Positions 1 to 5,583 of a DNA stretch of 11,207 nt are shown here, piece after piece. The DNA is taken from assembly GCA_964432995.1 (NCBI GenBank), contig CAYSPU010000200.1, positions 1-11,207 on the forward strand, written 5' to 3'. The DNA is from CAYSPU01 sp964432995. Its GTDB lineage: Bacteria > Verrucomicrobiota > Verrucomicrobiia > Limisphaerales > JAHDYP01. The notes under the pieces are model-generated. The model ran no database searches. It saw only the letters and a list, made by a program, of their open reading frames with translations, and had not been told where the DNA came from. Within the stretch, counting starts at the first letter, position 1, and the number at the start of each line of letters is the position of its first letter. Made by a program: the position numbers and the translations under genes.

Positions 1-2
1 AG

Positions 3-428
3 GGGCGGCGATGCGGCGCCCTCGGACCCACCACCATCGGCCGGGGCACCAAGATCGACAACCTCGTCCAGGTGGCGCACAACGTGGCCATCGGCGAGCA
101 TTGCCTGGTCATCGCCCAGGTGGGCATCGCCGGCAGCAGCAAGCTCGGCAACTACGTCTGCCTCGGCGGCCAGGCCGGCATCGCCGGCCACCTCAAGGTC
201 GGACATCGCGTCGCCATCGCCGCCCACGCCGGCGTCATGCACGACGTCCCCGACGGCGAAAAATGGCTCGGCGCCCCAGCCCAACCCGACCGCAAAGCCA
301 AACGCCAGATCCTCGCCTTGCAGCAACTCCCCCTCCTCCTGCGACGCGTGGCCGATCTCGAACGCAAGATCTCCGGCGCGCCCGCGACACGCGAAACGCC
401 CGGCGAGGAAGCCCACGACGCCCCTTGA
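3..428 (+). CDS. lpxD: LpxD, UDP-3-O-acylglucosamine N-acyltransferase (3' part only)
   Basis: This is the C-terminal 141 residues of LpxD; the 5' part lies off the window, so no start is seen. LpxD transfers the R-3-hydroxyacyl chain from acyl carrier protein to the amine of UDP-3-O-acyl-glucosamine, an early cytoplasmic step of lipid A synthesis. The reading frame shows left-handed beta-helix hexapeptide repeats (for example IGRGTKIDN, IGEHCLVIAQVGIAG, LGNYVCLGGQAGIAG). The VAHNV motif, His codon at 78-80, matches the catalytic histidine of E. coli LpxD (His239). The helical tail follows (LLLRRVADLERKI), as in the trimer-forming C-terminal helix of the family. E. coli LpxD has 341 residues, so roughly 200 residues are missing. 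The first few residues at the window edge fit the family less well than the rest. Family assignment is firm. Confidence 0.93.
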   Translation, partial: GRRCGALGPTTIGRGTKIDNLVQVAHNVAIGEHCLVIAQVGIAGSSKLGNYVCLGGQAGIAGHLKVGHRVAIAAHAGVMHDVPDGEKWLGAPAQPDRKAKRQILALQQLPLLLRRVADLERKISGAPATRETPGEEAHDAP

Positions 429-876
429 CGCCGACACCCGCCGACTGGAAAGCCGGCGTTACCTTGCCGCGCAAGGCCGAGGACCCCAGGGCATTTCTCT
501 ACCGATTGTCTCAGATCCCGCCGCCGAGGCGGGATCTTCCCGGAGCCGACAGAGCGCCCATCCGCAGGGGCGAAAACCGCGCGCTGACCGGCGACGATCG
601 AGCCCCTATCGCCACTTGACCGAGGATCTGGTGCATCCCCAGGCTCTCGGTGGACGGCCAGCACCGTTTGGCCGCCCCGGACCGCCCGCCGTCCCGGCGG
701 GCAGCAGCCTCACCCGCCGGACGCGATCTCGAACCATCGACGCACTGCCGCCCAGCGCCGCCGCTGCGACCGGGGACCGGTCGCGCCCCGGACCGCCCGC
801 CCTCGGGGACGGGTGACCGACAATCTCCGGATGCACTGCCGAGGATCTGGAGCCCAAATGGAGCCCAAATGGACTA
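429..876. other. Non-coding GC-rich stretch between lpxD and rplM with degenerate direct repeats
   Basis: No convincing gene is seen. An 18-base exact direct repeat (CGCCCCGGACCGCCCGCC) occurs at 673-690 and 784-801. CCGAGGATCTGG occurs at 620-631 and 839-850, and GCACTGCCG at 742-750 and 833-841. The order and spacing suggest an old, eroded duplication of a unit of roughly 110 bases. Open frames across this stretch are low-complexity, rich in Arg and Pro, and look like GC-driven artefacts. Confidence 0.6.
850..871. repeat. 11-bp perfect tandem repeat upstream of the rplM promoter-like site
   Basis: The unit GAGCCCAAATG is present twice with no spacer, at 850-860 and 861-871. It ends five bases before the putative -35 element of rplM. 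It could be a duplicated regulator-binding site or simple slippage; the sequence does not decide. Confidence 0.7.
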
Positions 877-904
877 TTGACTTCACCCGGCCGTTTGTTA
901 GCTT
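877..904 (+). promoter_or_regulatory. Putative sigma70-type promoter for rplM-rpsI
   Basis: TTGACT at 877-882 matches five of six -35 consensus bases. After a 16-base spacer comes TAGCTT at 899-904, preceded by TG at 896-897, which gives an extended -10 arrangement. The local sequence is richer in A+T than its flanks, and the predicted leader to the rplM ATG at 930 is about 19 bases. The -10 matches only three of six bases, so this is a plausible call rather than a firm one. Confidence 0.4.
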
Positions 905-929
905 CTCCGCTCCTTGGTTTCAGGACTGG

Positions 930-1364
930 ATGAAAACGTTTGTGCCCAAAGTGAATCCAGACGAGCGCAAGTGGCATGTCATTGATGCCGACGGCGTGGT
1001 TCTGGGAAGACTGGCTGTGCAGGTGGCGGATATGTTGCGCGGCCGGAACAAGCCCACCTACACCCCCCACATGGACACCGGGGATTTCGTGGTGGTGATC
1101 AACGCGGAAAAGGTCTTGCTGACCGGCAAGAAGGAAACGCAGAAGCGCTACATGTCCTATTCCGGTTGGAAAGGCGGCGAACACTATCGCACCGTCGCCG
1201 AAGTCCGCGCCGCGCACCCGGAACGGCTCATCGAGCACGCCGTCAAGGGCATGCTCCCGAAGAACCGCCTCGGCTCGCGCCTCTTCACCAAGCTCAAGGT
1301 CTACAAGGGCCAAGACCACCCGCACAAGGCCCAGCAACCCGCCCCGCTCGCAGCCGCCCACTAG
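930..1364 (+). CDS. rplM: Large ribosomal subunit protein L13 (uL13)
   Basis: This 144-residue protein is a normal-length L13, which binds 23S rRNA early in assembly of the 50S subunit. It begins MKTFVPKV, like the E. coli MKTF start. It has the expected landmarks in order: WHVIDADGVVLGRLA at about 15-29, YTPHMDTGDFVVVINAEKV at about 44-62, and the L13 signature VKGMLPKNRLGSRLFTKLKV at about 105-124, ending near AQQP. The frame is open upstream to an ATG at 813, but that 39-residue extension has no counterpart in L13 and would run over the repeats and promoter-like site. I therefore place the start at 930, with a weak AGGA at 922-925. The gene is followed nine bases later by rpsI, the usual L13-S9 operon. 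Confidence 0.97.
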   Translation: MKTFVPKVNPDERKWHVIDADGVVLGRLAVQVADMLRGRNKPTYTPHMDTGDFVVVINAEKVLLTGKKETQKRYMSYSGWKGGEHYRTVAEVRAAHPERLIEHAVKGMLPKNRLGSRLFTKLKVYKGQDHPHKAQQPAPLAAAH

Positions 1365-1373
1365 CCTTTTCCT

Positions 1374-1769
1374 ATGGCAGAAGTCACTGAGTTCCTCGGC
1401 ACCGGCCGCCGCAAAACCTCCGTCGCCCGCGTCCGCCTGGCCCCGGGTAACGGCAAGATCAGCGTCAACGGGCGCCCCTTCGAATCCTATTTCCCCATGG
1501 AGGCCCTGCGCACGCAGGCCACCCAACCGCTGGTCCTGACCGATACCACCGCCAAGTTCGACGTCCGCGTCAGTGTCTCCGGCGGCGGCCCCTCGGGACA
1601 AGCCGGCGCCGTCCGACACGGCATCGCCCGCGCCCTCCTGCGCGCTGACCCGAATTTCCGCCCGGCACTCAAGAAAGAAGGCTTCCTCACCCGCGACCCG
1701 CGCATGAAAGAGCGCAAGAAGTACGGGCAGCCCGGCGCGCGCAAACGCTTCCAGTTCAGCAAACGCTAG
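1374..1769 (+). CDS. rpsI: Small ribosomal subunit protein S9 (uS9)
   Basis: This 131-residue protein is a full-length S9, a 30S head protein whose C-terminal tail reaches the P-site tRNA. Visible landmarks are the N-terminal GTGRRKTSVARV at about 9-20, the S9 signature GGGPSGQAGAVRHGIARAL at about 70-88, the basic stretch DPRMKERKKYGQPGARKRF, and the characteristic end FSKR. The start nine bases after the rplM stop fits co-transcription with rplM. No clear Shine-Dalgarno sequence is seen in the short gap, so translational coupling is likely. A strong hairpin terminator lies about 70 bases downstream. Confidence 0.97.
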   Translation: MAEVTEFLGTGRRKTSVARVRLAPGNGKISVNGRPFESYFPMEALRTQATQPLVLTDTTAKFDVRVSVSGGGPSGQAGAVRHGIARALLRADPNFRPALKKEGFLTRDPRMKERKKYGQPGARKRFQFSKR

Positions 1770-1801
1770 GAGCCGGCCCCTGCCGGGGCAGCCCCTCAAC
1801 C

Positions 1802-1827
1802 GTTGAACCCTTGAACCGCTGAACCGC
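1802..1827. repeat. Short tandem repeats of a TTGAACC motif between rpsI and its terminator
   Basis: Three near-copies of an 8-9-base motif follow each other: GTTGAACCC, TTGAACCGC and TGAACCGC. I recall similar TTGAACC strings in intergenic DNA of verrucomicrobial genomes, but that is memory and was not checked. No function is assigned. Confidence 0.5.
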
Positions 1828-1837
1828 GATACCTCTC

Positions 1838-1878
1838 GAACGCCCCCGCCTGGAAGCCCGGGCGGGGGCGTTCCGTTT
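1838..1878 (+). terminator. Rho-independent terminator of the rplM-rpsI operon
   Basis: GAACGCCCCCGCC (1838-1850) and GGCGGGGGCGTTC (1861-1873) form a perfect 13-bp, very GC-rich stem around a 10-base loop, followed by CGTTT. The T-tract is short, but the stem strength and the position between rpsI and argC make a terminator the best reading. A perfect TTGACA at 1877-1882 overlaps its end and might serve as a -35 element for argC, although no good -10 is seen at the right distance. Confidence 0.72.
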
Positions 1879-1950
1879 GACATCACCAAGCATCGAATGA
1901 AGCCGGGGGCGCTCCCCGCTTGTCCCCAAGCCTGATCATAGGAGTCAACG

Positions 1951-3012
1951 ATGGAAACCGTGAACGTGGCGGTCATCGGAGCGTCTGGATACTCCGGCGA
2001 GGAACTCGTGCGACTGCTCCTCCGCCATCCACAGGTCGAGCTCGCCGCCGTCACCTCCCGCCAATACGCCGGCCAGACCGTGGCCCACGTCTTCCCCAAG
2101 TTCGGCCACCATCCCCGGGCCCGGACGCTCTGTTTCAGCGAACCGGACGCCGCCGCCATCGCCCGCCTCGCGCGAGTCGTCTTCCTGGCCTTGCCGCACG
2201 GCGTTGCCGCCGAGTTCGCCGTCCCCTTGCTGCAACAAGGGTGCCGCGTCATCGACTTGAGCGCCGACTTCCGCCTGAAGAGCGCCGCGGTCTACAAGGA
2301 TTTCTACGCCCACGACCACCCGGCCCCCGCACTCCTGGCGCGCTCCGTCTACGGCCTTCCGGAGTTTTACCGCGAGACCATTCGCCAGGCCCAACTCGTC
2401 GCCTCGCCCGGCTGCTACCCCACCAGCATCCTGCTGCCGACCGTTCCCCTGCTCCGCTCCGGCCTGGTTCGGCCCGACGAGATCATCGCGGATTCCCTCA
2501 GCGGCGTCAGCGGGGCCGGACGGAAAGCGGAGATCGACTACCTGTTCTGCGAGTGCACCGAGAGCCTGCGGGCCTACGGCCTCCCGAAGCACCGCCATCT
2601 TTCGGAGATCGAGGAACAACTCGGTCTCGCCGCCGGCCGGCCGGTCGTCATCCAGTTCACGCCCCACCTGGTCCCGGTAAACCGCGGTATCCTCACCACC
2701 CTCTATCTGCGCCCGGCGGAACCGGTCACGACTGCGGAAGCCCTCGCCGCGTTCGGCCGGAGGATTGCCGCCGCTTACGCCGCCGCCTTTGCCAACGAGC
2801 CCTTCGTCCGCCTTCTCGAAGGCAAGGCCCTCCCCGACACCAAGAACGTCGTCGGCACCAACCTGGTCGAGATCGGCTGGCGCCTCGATCCCCGGACCGG
2901 TCGCCTGCTGGTCATCAGCGCCGAGGACAACGTCGTCAAGGGCGCCAGCGGGCAGGCCGTCCAAAGCCTGAACCTCATGTGCGGTTTCCCGGAAACCACC
3001 GGGCTGATCTGA
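1951..3012 (+). CDS. argC: N-acetyl-gamma-glutamyl-phosphate reductase
   Basis: ArgC reduces N-acetyl-glutamyl phosphate to the semialdehyde with NADPH, the third step of arginine synthesis. The 353-residue length is usual for the family. The N-terminus carries the Rossmann nucleotide-binding motif GASGYSGEELVRLL at about 10-23. The active-site cysteine is Cys155 in SPGCYPTS, and a family-typical histidine motif, KHRHLSEI, lies at about 213-220. The C-terminal segment VKGASGQAVQSLNLM matches the family end. GGAG at 1941-1944 sits six bases before the ATG, a good ribosome binding site that fixes the start. It follows the rpsI terminator. argJ, which normally acts in the same pathway and is often adjacent, lies 2.7 kb downstream beyond an accessory block. 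Confidence 0.97.
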   Translation: METVNVAVIGASGYSGEELVRLLLRHPQVELAAVTSRQYAGQTVAHVFPKFGHHPRARTLCFSEPDAAAIARLARVVFLALPHGVAAEFAVPLLQQGCRVIDLSADFRLKSAAVYKDFYAHDHPAPALLARSVYGLPEFYRETIRQAQLVASPGCYPTSILLPTVPLLRSGLVRPDEIIADSLSGVSGAGRKAEIDYLFCECTESLRAYGLPKHRHLSEIEEQLGLAAGRPVVIQFTPHLVPVNRGILTTLYLRPAEPVTTAEALAAFGRRIAAAYAAAFANEPFVRLLEGKALPDTKNVVGTNLVEIGWRLDPRTGRLLVISAEDNVVKGASGQAVQSLNLMCGFPETTGLI

Positions 3013-3038
3013 TCCCAGGCCTGCACCGCTCTGTCAGT

Positions 3039-3851
3039 ATGGCCCCGACCCGTCGGCATACATGGGATCCTCAGGACTACGCGGCGCACTCGGGCCCGCA
3101 GCAAGCCTGGGCTCGTGAGCTCATCGCGCGCCTCCGCCTCACTGGACGGGAGCGCTTGCTCGATGTTGGCTGCGGCGAAGGCAAGGTAACCGCCGAACTC
3201 GCTGCCGCCCTGCCCCACGGGTGGGTCACGGGCATCGATAGCTCCGCCGAGATGATCGACTACGCCCGCCGGCATTTCGGCCCGCCGCACCATCCCCATC
3301 TCGAGTTCCTCCAGATGGACGCCCGCGCGATCCAACTCCCTATGACTTACGACGTGGTCTTCTCGAACGCCGCGCTTCATTGGGTGGATGGCCATCGTGC
3401 TTTCCTGCGCGGCGCCGCCACTGCCCTGCGGCCCGGTGGTCGACTACTTGTGTCGTGCGGCGGGCGCGGCAACGCCGAAGGTGTCCTCCGTGCCACCCGC
3501 GCCGTCATGCGTGACCCCCGCTGGCGCGACGCCTTTCGCGGCATGCGCAAACCCTACTTCTTCCACCGCCCGGATCCGTATGCCGACTGGCTCAAGAAGG
3601 CTGGGTTCCAGGCGACCGCTGCGCGCCTCGTTCCCAAGGAGATGCTCCTCGCCCATCGCACGGCCTTCGTCGGCTGGGTGCGCACCACGTGGATCCCCTA
3701 CACCCAACGCTTGCCCGAACCGCTCCGCGAAGAGTTCGTCCACGCCGTCGTCGACCGCTACCTGGCCCGCCACCCCGTCGATGCCGCCGGCCGTGTCCGT
3801 GTCGGTATGGTACGACTCGAGGTCGACGCCCTCCTACGCGCTGGGACCTGA
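3039..3851 (+). CDS. Class I SAM-dependent methyltransferase, Tam-like
   Basis: This 270-residue protein has a class I Rossmann methyltransferase fold. Motif I is LLDVGCGEGKV at about 40-50, the acidic SAM-ribose position is in GIDSSAEMI at about 65-73, the motif IV region is DVVFSNAALHW at about 105-115, and LRPGGRLLVSCGG at about 130-142 follows. The layout resembles trans-aconitate 2-methyltransferase (Tam) and related small-molecule O-methyltransferases. The C-terminal part, with TWIPYTQRLPEPLREEF at about 218-233, is a substrate-side region whose ligand I cannot name. The ATG is 26 bases after the argC stop on the same strand, so co-transcription with argC is likely. No strong ribosome binding site is seen. 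The same frame is open upstream across argC, but that part is a shadow. Substrate unknown; fold assignment firm. Confidence 0.88.
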   Translation: MAPTRRHTWDPQDYAAHSGPQQAWARELIARLRLTGRERLLDVGCGEGKVTAELAAALPHGWVTGIDSSAEMIDYARRHFGPPHHPHLEFLQMDARAIQLPMTYDVVFSNAALHWVDGHRAFLRGAATALRPGGRLLVSCGGRGNAEGVLRATRAVMRDPRWRDAFRGMRKPYFFHRPDPYADWLKKAGFQATAARLVPKEMLLAHRTAFVGWVRTTWIPYTQRLPEPLREEFVHAVVDRYLARHPVDAAGRVRVGMVRLEVDALLRAGT

Positions 3852-4115
3852 GCCGCGACCTACTCGTCGCCGAACTGATCGGACAGGCTTGGGAAACCAG
3901 ATGGTGCAAGTCCCATAATCGTCGACGTTCCAGAACGCCCGGGCGATTCGATCCACAGCGTCGCATTGGCCCGCCTTGGGGATCGTAAATTGGGCCAACA
4001 CCTGCTTCAGCGCGTCGCGGGGGCACGTAAGCCGCACGCGCTGTTTCTCGTCGGTCAGGTAACGTATTGCCGAGCGCGCCTGATCGACCTGCTTCGCCCG
4101 TGGAGCAACGGACAT
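3834..4115 (-). CDS. Possible 93-residue protein of unknown family
   Basis: I do not recognise this protein. Between about residues 15 and 75 the translation is protein-like: a charged, hydrophobic-patterned stretch with RSAIRYLTDEKQRVRL, DALKQVLAQF and AVDRIARAFW, then DDYGTCTIWFPK. By my count about three quarters of the codons in the central stretch end in G or C. The stop lies inside the 3' end of the methyltransferase gene, giving an 18-base tail-to-tail overlap. The ATG at 4115 was chosen because sequence further upstream in the same frame (to 4307) turns repetitive and Gly/Pro-rich. No ribosome binding site is visible. The region may instead hold a gene remnant or no gene; a competing + strand frame from 3966 looks less protein-like. 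Confidence 0.33.
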   Translation of the reverse strand: MSVAPRAKQVDQARSAIRYLTDEKQRVRLTCPRDALKQVLAQFTIPKAGQCDAVDRIARAFWNVDDYGTCTIWFPKPVRSVRRRVGRGSGPSA

Positions 4116-4168
4116 GCCAATGGCGACACAAACACACGCCTCCAGCGAACGATCAGCGCAGGCACGGC

Positions 4169-4178
4169 GACCCGGGTC
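4169..4178. repeat. 10-bp perfect palindrome GACCCGGGTC
   Basis: A perfect 10-base palindrome lies in the stretch between the possible 93-residue gene and the 74-residue gene, closely followed by ACCGGGACC. It is short and could be chance in GC-rich DNA. It is recorded because this interval is otherwise without features. Confidence 0.4.
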
Positions 4179-4258
4179 ACCGGGACCTTCACCCGTTGCG
4201 AGAGTCAAACCGGTCGGCGAGGTCGCCGCTACCTTGACCGACTGGCTCAGCGCTCCGC

Positions 4259-4284
4259 GAGTTGCCCGCCAGCCCGGGCAACTC
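4259..4284. repeat. 9-bp perfect inverted repeat (hairpin) downstream of the 74-residue gene
   Basis: GAGTTGCCC (4259-4267) and GGGCAACTC (4276-4284) form a perfect nine-base stem with an eight-base loop. It starts about 36 bases beyond the stop of the - strand gene at 4320 and could attenuate or end its transcript. No T-tract follows on either strand, so it is not called a terminator. Confidence 0.5.
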
Positions 4285-4319
4285 ATACTACCGGCGCGCC
4301 TCGACACCGCGCAGCGCCC

Positions 4320-4544
4320 TCATGAGCCGTCATGTCGGTTGGACTTTCCAAATCCAGCCCTCGCGCAAAACTCCTGCCATGTCCCGAAATGGTTCGTGAC
4401 CGTGCCTTCTGAAATGCCGGTAGCTTCCTCGAACGCTCTCCCCGATATGAACGACTTACCAGACTCTCGCGCAAACTCTTGTAGCTTGGCAATGAGTTCG
4501 CCATCCATGTATTTGCTGAACCGTCTGATGGAGTAGTCAGTCAT
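4320..4544 (-). CDS. Small protein with one homing-endonuclease-associated (HNH_repeat-like) unit
   Basis: This 74-residue protein carries a single unit at about residues 17-65: a first helix (LIAKLQEFARESGKS), a loop (FISGRAFEEATG), then ISEGTVTNHFGTWQEFCARAGF. The pattern of a helix, a short Gly-containing linker and a xVxxxFGxWxxxxxxAG ending is what I know from the homing endonuclease associated repeat, a presumed helix-turn-helix DNA-binding unit found beside HNH nucleases or alone. No nuclease domain is present here. The N-terminus is basic (SIRRFSKY). No Shine-Dalgarno sequence is visible before the ATG. The gene lies directly downstream of a 37-bp tandem duplication and is in the lower-GC block (57% and 55% G+C in two sampled 60-base lines). 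A role as a small DNA-binding protein is inference. Confidence 0.68.
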   Translation of the reverse strand: MTDYSIRRFSKYMDGELIAKLQEFARESGKSFISGRAFEEATGISEGTVTNHFGTWQEFCARAGFGKSNRHDGS

Positions 4545-4553
4545 GGCGCGCGA

Positions 4554-4627
4554 ATGGCGGCTAAGGTCAGATCATCCACAGTCGCCTGAGATGGCGGCTA
4601 AGGTCAGATCACCCACAGTCGCCTGAG
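4554..4627. repeat. 37-bp tandem duplication (two adjacent copies, 36/37 identical)
   Basis: Copy 1 is 4554-4590 and copy 2 is 4591-4627. Each begins ATGGCGGCTAAGGTCAGATC and ends CACAGTCGCCTGAG, and the only difference is T at 4575 against C at 4612. There is no spacer between the copies. On the - strand, the stop codon of the ORF ending at 4609 falls inside copy 2, and the ATG at 4544 lies ten bases beyond copy 1. The near identity points to a recent duplication. Confidence 0.95.
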
Positions 4628-4821
4628 GAGGGCGTCGGCAGCGGATCAGGCGTCTTGTCCTCCGGCGAAGGTGGCGACTGCGATGGCGGTCCGCCGTTGG
4701 GTGGAGCACCTGGGCTCTGCCCAATCTTCACTCTCTGATCAATCTCAAGAAGCAATCGACTGGCCACACGTTCCAAGAGATCCTCTGGCGAATCTTGTGG
4801 TATTCTTTTTGGTTCTACCAA
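4609..4821 (-). CDS. Possible small protein with a proline-rich tail, or 3' half of a broken gene
   Basis: I do not recognise this 70-residue frame. Its first half is protein-like and helical (PEDLLERVASRLLLEIDQRV, about residues 12-31). From about residue 35 it becomes a Pro/Ser/Gly-rich tail (NGGPPSQSPPSPEDKTPDP) that looks disordered. No ATG or GTG start is available near the 5' end; TTG at 4821 is the first candidate and overlaps the stop of the upstream ORF by seven bases. That geometry fits either translational coupling of two small genes or a single gene split by a frameshift near 4815-4825. The stop is inside the second copy of the 37-bp repeat. Confidence 0.35.
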   Translation of the reverse strand: MVEPKRIPQDSPEDLLERVASRLLLEIDQRVKIGQSPGAPPNGGPPSQSPPSPEDKTPDPLPTPSSGDCG

Positions 4822-5063
4822 TCGATGGTGCTGCCCGCGGGGTTCTGCAGGTCCGTCTCTTCAAAACTGAGCACGAATACTCCGATCAATGCCCAGAGAG
4901 TTCTGCAGGTGATGAGCGTGGCATCCATGTAGCAGTTGAATCCGGGGCGCGACACCAGCGAGCGACCGTTCACGAACTCCCGAAGAATCGGTCCGATGCT
5001 CCAGGTGGCGTCTGAAATCAGAAGCGGTGTGCATGTTGGTGGCCTAGCTACTGATTGAGGCAA
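4815..5063 (-). CDS. Possible small protein, or 5' half of a broken gene
   Basis: I do not recognise this 82-residue frame. From about residue 18 on it has balanced composition and a hydrophobic stretch (CRTLWALIGVFVLSF, about residues 53-67) following PGFNCYMDATLIT. The hydrophobic segment could be a short membrane span or the core of a helical domain. Only a TTG start is available at 5063, and an in-frame stop lies two codons further upstream. The upstream side is 123 bases from hicB on the same strand. Because the 3' end overlaps the next ORF by seven bases in another frame, the two may be parts of one decayed gene. Sampled G+C here is about 53%. Confidence 0.33.
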   Translation of the reverse strand: MPQSVARPPTCTPLLISDATWSIGPILREFVNGRSLVSRPGFNCYMDATLITCRTLWALIGVFVLSFEETDLQNPAGSTIDW

Positions 5064-5186
5064 CGTCTTTCATTCTTGGGATGAGCCGACTTTCCCCCAT
5101 CTCGACCCTCTTCAGGGCATGTCGCCGCAGGCCGCAGCTTCGCGGACCTCGACCGATTCGGTTCCGTGGACTGCTCTGTTCTGCGT

Positions 5187-5393
5187 TCAGACTTCCACGT
5201 ACTGAGCGACGGCAGATGGCTCCGGAACGCGGATCCCGTCCTCCCGCAATCCATCCAGATGGAACTCGATTGCCTCCCGGATCAGTTGCTCCGTCTCGGA
5301 AAGGGTCTCCGCCACCGCCACACAACCAGGGAGATCCGGCACGTAGGCGCCAAAGCCGGTTTTGCTCTTCTCGATCACTACCGCGTACCTCAT
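5187..5393 (-). CDS. hicB: HicB-type antitoxin
   Basis: The 68-residue protein has the HicB-like fold pattern: a start like MRYAVVIEKSKTGFGAYVPD, the family motif YVPDLPGCVA at about 17-26, then SETEQLIREAIEFHLDGL at about 32-49 and a VPEP-type end at about 56-59. HicB binds and neutralises HicA. The ATG is four bases after the hicA stop, so the two are translated from one message in the toxin-first order typical of hicAB. The protein ends soon after the core domain, so no separate helix-turn-helix or ribbon-helix-helix DNA-binding domain is visible, unlike in longer HicB proteins. The family call is strong; whether it represses its own promoter cannot be seen. Confidence 0.9.
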   Translation of the reverse strand: MRYAVVIEKSKTGFGAYVPDLPGCVAVAETLSETEQLIREAIEFHLDGLREDGIRVPEPSAVAQYVEV

Positions 5394-5397
5394 ATGC

Positions 5398-5583
5398 TCA
5401 TTTCCAGCCAGCCTGCTTGAATATGCTCAGGGTTCCCTTGGGAATCTCCAAATGGGCGTGCCCGGACACAGTCACCCGCCGCTCGGAGAACCCGGGATGG
5501 AAGAACTGCCGATGGCTGCCCTTCTGACGTCTCAGCACCCACCCCTCTTGATGAAGCCTGTGCAGAACCTCCCGGACTTTCAC
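5398..5583 (-). CDS. hicA: HicA-type toxin (mRNA interferase)
   Basis: The 61-residue frame matches HicA, a small double-stranded-RNA-binding-like toxin that cuts mRNA in the cell. It reads KVREVLHRLHQEGWVLRRQ at about 2-20, then KGSHRQFFHP with the likely catalytic His24, then RVTVSGHAHLEIPKGTL, and it ends in a KQAG motif. I place the start at the GTG at 5583 because HicA proteins normally begin right before the KVREV segment. The longer frame from a GTG at 5655 adds 24 residues without family match. It lies just upstream of hicB and is divergent from argJ, with 113 bases between the two starts. Ribosome binding signal is weak. All residues expected for activity appear present, so the toxin looks intact. 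Confidence 0.9.
   Translation of the reverse strand: MKVREVLHRLHQEGWVLRRQKGSHRQFFHPGFSERRVTVSGHAHLEIPKGTLSIFKQAGWK

Noticed and set aside
813..929. N-terminal extension of rplM from an ATG at 813
   Set aside because: No L13 homology in the extra 39 residues; it covers tandem repeats and a promoter-like site, while the start at 930 matches the family.
1895..1900. GAATGA as a -10 for the TTGACA at 1877-1882 in front of argC
   Set aside because: The spacer would be only 12 bases, too short for a sigma70-type promoter, so no argC promoter is called.
606..2252. Long open frame of 548 codons on the - strand opposite rplM, rpsI and the start of argC
   Set aside because: It is antisense to three well-identified genes, has low-complexity Gly/Arg/Ala-rich sequence, and is explained by high GC content.
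1920..3038. Upstream extension of the methyltransferase frame over all of argC
   Set aside because: The part before 3039 is Arg/Pro-rich shadow translation of argC; recognisable methyltransferase sequence begins only at 3039.
4554..4627. CRISPR array
   Set aside because: The two 37-base copies are directly adjacent with no spacer, so this is a simple tandem duplication.
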